64,000 bases of DNA, taken from Pictodentalium vernedei. Its lineage: Eukaryota; Mollusca; Scaphopoda; Dentaliida; Dentaliidae. Positions within the stretch are counted from its first letter, which is position 1; each line of letters opens with the position of its first letter. The notes under the pieces are model-generated. The model ran no database searches. It had not been told where the DNA came from and saw only the letters and a program-made list of their open reading frames with translations. The translations under genes were made by a program, and so were the position numbers. Shown piece after piece: positions 56,464 through 64,000 of this stretch. The stretch spans positions 184,030,927-184,094,926 of the forward strand of contig CM062295.1 in the NCBI GenBank assembly GCA_031216915.1, given 5' to 3'.

Positions 56464-57159
56464 CGTATAACTACAAACGTACTATTACTCGCCCCTGATC
56501 ACCCTAAAACGCCTTGTTGCGCCAAAATCGGTTGGGAAACAGGGGTAGTGCCAAAGGAGGAGGAAGGGGGATAGCCCCGTCAGAAAGGTTCAGCTCCCTC
56601 CCGTCGGAGAATGTGACCTGTTCGTCGGGAGATCATCCCCTGTGGAGATCCCACAGATCTGTTGTGTGTGACTTTTAGAGCATCCTAAAAAGTTGGGATT
56701 TTCAAAGAGGATTGTTTGGTTTTGCATTGAATAACACTAAGTTTTTTGAAAAGTGACTATGCTTAAGCATTGCAGATGGCGCCTTGATGCACTCAAGGGA
56801 CGAATTGTTTCTCGTAGCAAGTACGTTTTTCATTGGTTGATCTTCAGAATTTGTCACTCCTGACCGAACTAATGTCGGAGAGTGTAGCCCTTCCCGCCTC
56901 CTTGTAGGGGATTTTAGCTCCCCTGTCGGATATATGATTTTTATAACTTGCCCTTAATGGGGCGATAATGTGGCCCGATGGAGTCGAGGTGGTCAAAATT
57001 TTAAGGCATGTATATTCATTACTCTTCACTGGGCCGTCTGACCACCCTACAACGCGTTTTGTTGCGCGAAAATTGGTTCAGAAATGCGTTATAACTAGCC
57101 AGTAGTATGTAATCTTGCTGCGGGACAACATCTTGGGAACCTAGTGGGGGATCTAGGAA

Positions 57160-57540
57160 GTGGCGTTATACCACGGTGCATTGTGGGTGTCACGTTTTGT
57201 TATGATGACACGCACGTCCGCCGTCCATTTTGTATATAGAAGGGCAACATCTTGGTTTCTGTGATGGCACGTGGTTGTTATGAGGTTGATGGCCTTTATG
57301 AGAGTGGGGGGACATATTTGGGAGGTCTGTTCGATCCAACTGGAGTAAGTAGAATTACCCAAAGTAATCCGACAATGTATGGAGATAACCGAAAACGAGT
57401 GTTCTGACGCCAATTCTTTTTACCGAAATCGTTTATAATAACGTAGTACGTGGTGCTATAGGCTTCTACTGGAGTAGGGGACAGGTTCGGTTGTTTAAGA
57501 ACACATCTAATTACCCAAATAAACCTTTTTACGAGCTCAA
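57160..57540. mobile_element. Promoter-motif foldback family, left arm only
   Basis: GGTGCATTGTGGGTGTCACG, TTTTGTATATAGAAGGGCAA, CATCTTGGTTTCTGTGATGG, GATCCAACTGGAGTAAGTAG and AATTACCCAAATAAACC follow the left-arm order of 59239-59780. No right partner is present. Confidence 0.6.
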
Positions 57541-58528
57541 ATTGGGTGTGTTCGATTGGTCTAGAGTGCAGAAGAACTTATAATTTGGAACAAGAACCAT
57601 ATTTTGTCAGTATTCTTAGCCCTTTTTCGACTTATTCTTCATACTCCTACCACGGTCCCGTCTACTTCGGTTCTAAAAACCAAAGATTTGACCAATGAAG
57701 TCCCTTCATTTGCTTTATCTCCATCTATATCGCTCTAGCCATACAGAGTTATCACCCCATTGCTGATATTATTGTATTTGTATGGAATCTGTACTCCCCC
57801 TTCTCTGGAATCCCTTCCTAGTACCCGTGTGGCCTATGGAATTCTTTTTTCATCGCATGAGGATATGAGTGCAATGAGAATTCCCTCATTCAGGACTTTT
57901 TTTCCCTTATCCTCATCTTGAAAAAGTGTGGTGCCGATAGCCAGTCATGTCATAAGATAGGGTTCCAAGGTGGGGTGCTAACCCTTCGGCACCCCAGTTT
58001 TCTTTTATCGGGGACATGAGGGCTATGAGAATTCTCTCATTCAGGACATTCCTCAACCTTCTCTTATCCCCATCTTGCAAAACCAAGGTGCCTTAGACCG
58101 GTTAGACCATGAAGGGAAGCACCGGTAATCCCTATGGCGATGATCTTTTTGTGGATCCCTATTGAAGATGACTAGGTCACTGGAATCCCTTTTTTGTCGT
58201 AGGAGGATATGAGGACCATGAGACATTCTGTAACTGTTTGTGGATCACTGTGTTGTTCTTTTGACTCTCAACATCCGTAAGTACTATCAGATTATAATAG
58301 GGTCTGTTCGATTATTCAAGAGTATACCCAGCCTATTTTCATTTAACCATACAAAGTTATCTCCCTTGTAATTGTGATCCACAAACAATGACAGAATGTG
58401 CCCATGCCCTCATCCTTATACGAAGAAAAGGGGATACCAGGGGCCTAGTGATCCTCAATAGTGATCCACAAATAGTTCAACAAATACCGAAATAAGGACA
58501 TCGTGGTTATGAGAAAATTCTCCAATGA
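57541..58528. other. Short diverged repeats, no gene
   Basis: A phrase GATATGAG(T/G)xCxATGAGAATT(C)(C/T)CTCATTCAGGAC occurs at about 57862, 58012 and, inverted or diverged, 58210 and 58500. GTGATCCACAAAxA occurs at about 58375 and 58460 and, inverted, at 58240. It looks like old tandem and inverted duplications. Confidence 0.45.
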
Positions 58529-59050
58529 GAAATTTCTCATGGTCCTCATATCCTCATCAATAAAAACGACCCGGTGCGGGAATTGCCCGAGGAGGTTAAC
58601 GACATTACTGATAGCCTGGACCTGCAATGCAAACATTTTGGTCAGGAGCAGCGACCATTTTTACCTGATGAAATCTTATACCGTTTTGAGCAGTTTGCAT
58701 TAAATAGTGATATCAATTCATTGCGCACACTGCCTATTGTATCTAAGGGATTCAATGAGTTTGTGTGTAGATATTTACGAGAAAACCCGGGATTATTGGA
58801 ATCGAGGCGCAGTATACATTTGTCTCCAGGTTTGAAAGGCACTCTTTCTGTATCCCACCTATTTCCGACAACACTGTCTGTCAGAAAGGTCAGTAGAGCG
58901 GCAGGAAAAGGTTCAGGTCCAGTCATTCGACTGAAGGAGATGTTGTCTCCTATCTGTTGGAGTAAATGGTGGAACGCTTGGCTTGTACTTGGACCGATCG
59001 TAACTCAACCTGGAATGTATCTCATTATTCGTGTAACATGGAACAAGTGA
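58529..59050 (+). CDS. Possible F-box-like protein fragment
   Basis: The frame is open from 58529 to the stop at 59050 with no upstream in-frame ATG, so a partial exon or a captured gene fragment is likely. Near the middle, FLPDEILYRFEQFAL ... INSLRTLPIVSKGFNEFVC follows the F-box pattern (LPxExL...FL....L..L..VSKxFxxLV), which in cells binds Skp1 and recruits substrates to SCF ubiquitin ligases. The C-terminal 70 residues (LSPGLKGTLSVSHLFPTTLS and on) have no recognisable repeat domain (no WD, LRR or Kelch). It lies inside the 9.9 kb insert between foldback copies. Codon usage gives no extra support. It could be a chance similarity. Confidence 0.4.
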   Translation, partial: EISHGPHILINKNDPVRELPEEVNDITDSLDLQCKHFGQEQRPFLPDEILYRFEQFALNSDINSLRTLPIVSKGFNEFVCRYLRENPGLLESRRSIHLSPGLKGTLSVSHLFPTTLSVRKVSRAAGKGSGPVIRLKEMLSPICWSKWWNAWLVLGPIVTQPGMYLIIRVTWNK

Positions 59051-59238
59051 TTGAAAAATGGGTAGTTATTCTTCCATAATTGAGCCACTGATGCTCCATC
59101 GTGTAGTTGAATAACATTCACATTGTAATTCCTTTTATGTAAATATTATCAGAAAGCCGGGTGTTTTATTGGTAAATATTTTTGTTGAAACCAGCTGACA
59201 GATTGTCGCGTTTTCATAACACATTTTCAACAATAGAG

Positions 59239-60326
59239 CTAGTAGTCTGGCTCGCATATTTTGCCTCCGGTTACCTAGACACCCCCCCCCCCCCCCACAC
59301 ACACACAACAACCCCGGATGTGGCGTCATACGGAAGTGCATTGTGGGTGTCATGTAGGTTGTCATGGTAATACGCGTGAGCTGCCATAATGTGACATTAT
59401 TACAATGGTGATACGTGGTGTTACTGCGCATGCACAGCACGTGTTATGGTAACACGCATTTCCATCGACCATTTTGTATGTAAGGGGCCGCCATCTTGGT
59501 TCTATGGTATCACGTGGGACTAAACGTTTGTAGATGAGTAGGGACATGTTTGGAGGTTCTGTTCGATCCAACAGCAGTAAATCTAATTACCCAAATAAAC
59601 CCGATAATATCCGGAAATCATCGGAAACGCACGTTTTACCCCAGTATTTTGCCGAATACCTCATAATAAAGTAGCAGGTAGGACTGAAAGTTTTCTACTG
59701 GAGTAGGGGTAGGTTCGAATTTTCCGAGGTACATAGAATCACCCAAATGAACCTTTTTACTGATCGGTCGTTTTTTTAGAAAGAAATAAGGACCTAATCA
59801 GAGAAAATATGAGAATTCTGAAAGAATTTGAGCCAGCAGAAAGGTTCGTTTAGGTAATTCTATGCACTCTGGAACATTCGAACTGAACACTACTTCAGCA
59901 GAAGAATTTCAATCATACATGCTACTTTATTGTGAGGTATTCGACAAAAAACAGGGGTAAAACGCGCGTTTCCGATGTTTTCCGGATATTGTCGGGTTTA
60001 TTTGGGTAATTACATATACTCCAGTTGGATCGAACAGACCCTTCATGCATGCCTCTATTCGTCTACGGGCTTTTAGTCCCACTTGTTACCATAAAAACCA
60101 AGATCGCGGCCTCCTATATACAAAATGGACGACGGAAATGCGTGCTACCATACCAACACGTGCTATGCATTCGCAGTAACACCACATATCATTAAGGTAA
60201 TGACGTCACAACATGGCGGCTCACGTCTAGCACGTCAACCCACGTGACACCCACAATGCACTGCGGTATGAGGTCACTTCCGGGGTCCGGTTAACTGGGG
60301 TCAAAATGTGCGAGCTATACTACTAG
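59239..60326. mobile_element. Promoter-motif foldback family, second full copy
   Basis: Ends CTAGTAGTCTGGCTCGCATA and, inverted, CTAGTAGTATAGCTCGCACA. Left arm: GCATTGTGGGTGTCATG, TGCGCATGCACAGCACGTG (59425), GCCGCCATCTTGG (59488). Right arm: TGACGTCA (60201-60208), CACGTGAC (60241), CACCCACAATGCACTGCG (60248-60265, a full match to the Staf/ZNF143 consensus as I recall it), ACTTCCGG (60276-60283). A C-run and (CA)n follow the left end. No protein is coded. Confidence 0.75.
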
Positions 60327-60559
60327 AGTTCAAAGCCACGTCGAAGCCAATTGAGCAGAAGGGCATTATTATTTATTGCATTCTTGAAAGTGACCGAGAT
60401 CATGTGAATTAGTTGATTGACGTTTGTTCCGTATTTATATTCCCAGCTCAGGGGTGTTTCTGGTAATGAATGATTTGATTTGTACAATTAACATGGACTT
60501 TCGGTATTGTCAATTTGAATCGGCGCTATTCTCTATTTATTGCCTATTTATTGATCTCA

Positions 60560-60840
60560 GTAAATGAATTATTGATATTTATAAACAGATTTATAGATAT
60601 CTCTAATTCGAATTATTGATATCTATAACTCAGTGTTATTTTGGATATTTACAAATCGTTTTATAGATATCGATAATTCATTTATTAATATCACTAATTA
60701 AATTTGAAGATATCAAAAAATGAATTTTTGATATCTTAAATGTACCATTTATTGATATCTATAATTTATTTATGGATATCAATAAATAATTAGAGATATC
60801 TCTAAATATGCTGTGATATCCAAAAATGAATTTTATATAT
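60560..60840. repeat. GATATC array with 21-22 bp spacing
   Basis: GATAT occurs at 60574, 60596, 60618, 60644, 60666, 60709, 60730, 60754, 60775, 60795 and 60815, with a drifted AATATC near 60688. Spacings cluster at 20-22 bp (two helical turns). Intervening text is AATTxATTTAT-like, so runs of A/T alternate in phase. Confidence 0.75.
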
Positions 60841-61305
60841 TCATATTCCCTGGACCGAAGTTCCTTTGCATCCTCGCTAATTGTAATGACGACTAGGGTC
60901 CTATTGGCAGAAACTCTGATATTTATATAGCCTAATATGCTAAGTTATCTATCACTTTCTTATAGGCTTATGTTAATCATATAAGTTATACTGCCACAAA
61001 ATTTTTATTTCGCAAAACAATCTCCTGTATTTAGATTTAATTAACAACAGAACTGTTTAATTCTTATCGTTTTTGCGTAATTATGAATCATCTGCGATGT
61101 CAGATTTATTTAATTGTAATACAATTTTTCACAATGAAAACCAATAAAAGTCGTGGAGAGTTGTTGTGAATGAGGAAAGTCTAGACTGGAAGAACGGATC
61201 ACGGTCGAGGTGCTCCTTCCATCTTTTCAAAACGGTTTAAACCGGTCGCAGTCATACCAACGTTGGATCGTTAGAAAAACGCCATTTTGAAGATTATTGA
61301 GCTTT
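60841..61305. other. AT-rich, no recognisable feature
   Basis: No gene. It leads into the degenerate TIR repeats (61306-61652). Confidence 0.35.
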
Positions 61306-61656
61306 TTAATCACAGTTTTGAGATTTATCAACATTTTTGACGCTTCTCAACTTTTGTGATAGTTGTCCACTTTTGTGATAATTGCAGAATTCTATGATCA
61401 CAAAAGTGGGTGGATAGCAAATCACGAATGTTGTGACCTCCAGAAATTTCACAAAAGTTACCGAAATATCACAAAACTTGTGACCTGAATCCCCACACAA
61501 ATCGCGTCCTTTTTATACAGAAGTGGGCGATTATCACAAAAGTGGCTAACAAATCACAAAACTGGTGACCTCATCACATAAGTGGGAATATCATATCACA
61601 AAACTTGTGACCTAATCACATGAGTGGAAATATCACAAAACTGGTTGTAACAAGCC

Positions 61657-62210
61657 ATCAGCACCCAACAAACAGCTTTACCTGAAGTCACTAAACCTGA
61701 AGACACAAAAACTGCTAAACCTGAAGACACTACACCAGGACCAAGTTACAGTGATGACTTCAAAAAAACAATTCAAGAACCACCTTCGAAGAAGAAGCTC
61801 GCAGTGAGAATAACCAAACCACGGCCACTGATCGTTGATGAAATTGATAGTGAACTCAGGAAGTTCGCTTGCAACATGAACTTTGTTTGGCATATGCTCA
61901 TTATGCCGAAGAGAACATTGATGCTGTAGTGACAGAAAAATGCTATGGATGTACAGTTGATCATCCATGTTTGATGATGTCTCAAGAAGAGAAGGTTATA
62001 ACATGTTTTATTGATGCACTTGAAAGAGTTAACAAGAATGACGCCCATCTCCTGTGGCACCATAATACTTCTGGAATGAATCCACCACCAGTACAGATAG
62101 AGTGTGAAGACATGTTCGAGAAACCTCTCACAAATGAACAGAGACGTTGTATTATGGATTTAGTGATTGAATTCATGACCCTCAAGAAGCCTTTCAGTCT
62201 GAAGATGTAA
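61657..62210 (+). pseudogene. ORF A, 3' part, virus-like element
   Basis: From 61657 the frame matches the PC4-like ORF before the insertion. It runs through a KPEDTxxxKPEDTTPGPSY linker and a basic KKKLAVRI stretch, then shifts frame near 61870 and continues in the next frame to a stop at 62210. The C-terminal part has ELCLAYAHYAEE, CYGCTVDHPCLM (CxxC...H.C, a possible metal site), then EECxxxF-like IECEDMF and a helical end. I recall this Cys-rich CYGCxxDHP type as a companion of the ORFs that follow in multicopy elements of marine invertebrates. The frameshift makes it a pseudogene. Confidence 0.55.
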
Positions 62211-62238
62211 ATAGATCTTGTAAATAGACGTTTATTTT

Positions 62239-62258
62239 TATAAAAAAGTATAAAAAGA
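62239..62258 (+). promoter_or_regulatory. TATA-like motifs before ORF B
   Basis: TATAAAAA at 62239 and TATAAAAAG at 62250, between ORF A and ORF B. An AATAAA at about 62328 could serve as a poly-A signal. The distance to ORF B is long, so the role is uncertain. Confidence 0.3.
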
Positions 62259-62366
62259 TTATTTACTAAAGGTAGTCATCACCGTAAGATTAGTGTGATG
62301 TACATTGTTCAAACTTTATTCGACAAAAATAAAGTCCACAGGACTGTAGCTCTCAATAGTCATTAA

Positions 62367-62591
62367 GTGATCTTGTTTAAAAATCCTAGGGATCGTTCTC
62401 AGATCACACACTTGGCAGCACAGATGTATCCTGGTCATTCCAAGTTTCTGAGAGAAGTTTTTGAAGATGCCGCTTCGACCACATATGGTTACCTTTTAAA
62501 CGATCTCAAGCAACATACTCTTGAACACATGAGATTAAGAAGTCAAATTTTTCCAGAGGAAACCCAGTACGTGTACCTCCGAAAGGTATAA
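62367..62591 (+). pseudogene. ORF B, small protein of the virus-like set
   Basis: A 75-codon frame with no ATG: a stop sits directly upstream and the first codon is GTG. ILFKNPRDRSQI, HLAAQMYPGHSKF, YGYLLNDLKQ and RLRSQIFPEE follow the pattern of a small conserved ORF (FKNPRDxxQIxxLAxQMxPG...YGYLxxDL...LRxxIxP) that I recall, with functions unknown, from multicopy elements in cnidarians and molluscs. The frame ends TATAA, so its stop lies within the TATA box for ORF C. Confidence 0.55.
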
Positions 62592-62594
62592 AAG
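62587..62594 (+). promoter_or_regulatory. TATA box for ORF C
   Basis: TATAAAAG followed by a G-rich stretch. ATG at 62626 is 39 bp from its first T, so transcription would begin just a few bases before the start codon. It overlaps the stop codon of ORF B. Confidence 0.5.
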
Positions 62595-62625
62595 GGGGGA
62601 GGCAAGTCTGCCTCAAGTCAGAAGT

Positions 62626-62948
62626 ATGTCTGACCGTCTCAAGCACATCATCGCTCTTCTCAAGCTTCTTATTAAATCGAAACCCTCACTCGTCAAATCA
62701 ATACTAGAACATGCAGACAAAGAATTGATTACTTGTTTGTGTGACTATATCTCGAATATCTTGAAGGGGCAGTACCTCTGACAAAAGCTCAGAGAACCAA
62801 ACTTGTTTGTTAGAAACAGCAAGTGAGGGCAGTGACAAATAAAGGTACCTCTGACAGAAGGAAGAGACAGATCTTGCAGAAACGGAGATTTTTGGGTGCA
62901 TTAATACTCCCTGTACTGCTGGGTGTTGTTAAAGGTATTTTTGGATGA
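62626..62948 (+). pseudogene. ORF C, basic protein with hydrophobic tail
   Basis: ATG 62626. The first 51 codons (MSDRLKHIIALLKLLIKSKP and on, helical, with ITCLCDYISNILKG) end at TGA 62779-62781. A one-base shift at about 62768 restores AVPLTKAQRTKL, and a further shift gives RRKRQILQKRRF and the hydrophobic tail GALILPVLLGVVKGIFG, ending TGA 62946-62948. A Lys/Arg-rich stretch followed by a Gly-rich hydrophobic tail suggests a nucleic-acid-binding and perhaps membrane-active protein; this is inferred. It has two frameshifts, so it is not functional. Confidence 0.5.
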
Positions 62949-63493
62949 TGGAATATGCAAAGAAGATGGCATTTATAGAACCAAGGTTATTGGAACGTCT
63001 ACAAGAGACTTCAAGACAACCGAATGAAATGGCTGTTTCATCATTGGATCAACAAAAAACAGTGGCTCCTCGTCCCATTAAAGTCGAACTTGAGAAAGGT
63101 AATAAAGACCAAGACATTCTCGATTCTGTACCTATGACTATGAAGAGAAAGGCAAAGTTGTTGTTGAATCGCATTAGAAATGACTCAAATATATCTTGAA
63201 ATGAGAAGGGTGAACTTGTCCACAAAGATCAAACAGTGGTAGGGTCGAATGTAACAGATCTTCTAAACGATTTGCTTAGAAGACGAAAATCTTTCCAACC
63301 TAAGGGGTGGGAAGTGATGGCCGAAACCTTGAGAGATAGTAACATACCCCAAGAATTGATTGGTCATAAAGAACGTTGGGATTTCATGAAACAGGCACCG
63401 ACAAAGTCAGAAGCAAAACCTAAACAACGAAAGAAAATAAAAACGCCAAAGTGGACCGAAGAAGGATATAATAATACTTTAGCCGGCCGCTGA
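62945..63493 (+). pseudogene. ORF D, interrupted by one stop and a LINE
   Basis: ATG 62945 overlaps the stop of ORF C (ATGA). Residues 1-25 (MMEYAKKMAFIEPRLLERLQ) form an amphipathic start, followed by a Lys-rich linker and SVPMTMKRKAKLLLNRI. TGA at 63197-63199 interrupts the frame, which then continues in the same frame with GELVHKDQTVVGSNVTDLLN, LLRRRKSFQPKGWEVMAETL and IPQELIGHKERW. From about 63467 the sequence is LINE 3' tail, so the last residues are not original. I recall this type, start and GSNxxDLxNDxL core, in the same element set. The function is unknown. Confidence 0.55.
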
Positions 63494-64000
63494 TTTGTCG
63501 CGGTTCTCGGATGAGAAGGCCTTGGTAACCCCTGTACTCCCAACTGCATCCCTATTCCCACGCTTCTTCTCTGCTCCCAACACTCGGAGACGAACTGTTT
63601 GATGACATCCGTAGTCCCATTCTTCCCAATCTCTCCGATTAGCATATTAACCCTCTCCTTTGAGTCTCCCACTAACCACATGTCCTTCATTCTCCCATCC
63701 CACTTCCCCATTATACTCCTAGTGAATCTTATTCTTTTAGACTGGTATTTTGGGCATTCTAGAAGAAAGTGTTCCAGGGTCTCCACCACGCCCAATTTAC
63801 ACATCTGGCACTCCTTTTCACTGTTTTTCCCAATTTTTCCCCTCAGCTCCAGGGACCGTGACCTCAGCTTGAATAACAGTGCCCCCCCCCAAAAGGTGCC
63901 ATCACTCTTCAAAACCAGGCTTGTCTTTATCGCGCTGACCACCCAAAGACCTCTTTGATTTGACCCCCTCTCGCCAATTAAGGTTACCATCCTCCATCCT
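63468..64000 (-). mobile_element. LINE 3' end, copy 3, running off the window
   Basis: Minus strand. An open frame (63990-63364) has LLFKLRSRSLELRGK, a CxxC ... ETLEHFLLEC zinc-like motif and FVSECWEQRR, then a stop region and CGGCCGGC..., and an (ATTATT) tail at 63468. Copies 1 (31752-31974) and 2 (44566-45720) match it. The open frame is better preserved than in copy 2, so it may be a younger insertion. The 5' part lies beyond the window. Confidence 0.8.

Larger units (their letters stand above)
51760..61652. mobile_element. 9.9 kb insertion with long terminal inverted repeats
   Basis: The left end (51761 on) reads TGTTACATCCAGTTTTGTAA and continues ATTTCCACTTATGCGATTAG, GTCACAAG. The right end, inverted, reads TGTTACAACCAGTTTTGTGA, ATTTCCACTCATGTGATTAG, GTCACAAG. 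Similarity continues for roughly 200 bp as degenerate repeats of GGTCACAAGTTTTGTGATAT. AGCC occurs at 51756-51759 and 61653-61656. Excising the insert with one AGCC leaves ORF A in frame. I found no transposase in it, so the family is unknown. It may itself be composite: it carries a giant inverted repeat, promoter-motif foldbacks, an F-box-like ORF and a GATATC array. Confidence 0.6.

Overview
The window reads as nuclear DNA of a marine invertebrate, most likely a lophotrochozoan and probably a mollusc. It is AT-rich, has no bacterial-style gene packing, and carries no intact host gene, rRNA, tRNA gene or CRISPR array that I can support. The molluscan guess is an inference. It rests on tRNA-headed SINEs, on abundant elements beginning TTAGCTCA(A/C)CT with central tandem repeats of about 170 bp (as in Helitron/Helentron-derived elements known from bivalves), and on short-tandem-repeat heads of the TCCGTCCG type. 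Almost everything here is mobile or repetitive DNA, much of it nested, and flanks or sister copies let many insertions be read in order.

Region 1 (1-31.7 kb): TTAA-flanked foldback MITEs in at least four families (piggyBac-like by TSD and CCC...GGG ends), SINEs with clear target-site duplications, a hAT-like MITE, and rolling-circle-like elements (called HINE-like below: head hairpin, subterminal inverted repeat, internal tandem repeats, 3' hairpin). At 29.7-31.3 kb two broken retroelement ORF1 (gag-like) genes stand head to head.

Region 2 (31.7-40.4 kb): a LINE 3' fragment, then an 8.2 kb HINE-like element (32167-40384) holding a second one (32544-38942). The inner element carries about 25 copies of a 167 bp satellite with higher-order structure.

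Region 3 (40.4-51.5 kb): a decayed large replication-type gene with a helicase motif VI signature and a C-terminal HNH-like zinc motif (41470-43240), a LINE 3' half, two Tc1-like transposase fragments (one with the third catalytic acid replaced by Gly), and a repeat copy that is the empty site of the 25.5 kb insertion.

Region 4 (51.5-64 kb): a compact set of small plus-strand ORFs (PC4-like ORF A, then B, C and D) that looks like a remnant virus-like mobile element. ORF A is split by a 9.9 kb insert (51760-61652) with long terminal inverted repeats. Removing the insert and one 4-bp flank copy leaves the frame open across the junction. The insert contains a 1.67 kb giant inverted repeat, an F-box-like ORF, an array of GATATC motifs spaced two helical turns apart, and four copies of a foldback family whose arms carry close matches to NRF1, YY1, CREB/ATF, USF, ETS and Staf/ZNF143 sites. 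A LINE 3' end closes the window and truncates ORF D.

The most interesting items are the split virus-like cassette, the promoter-motif foldback family, the shared nucleosome-length period in unrelated HINE-like families, and the pair of reciprocal empty sites at 25-27 kb and 47 kb.
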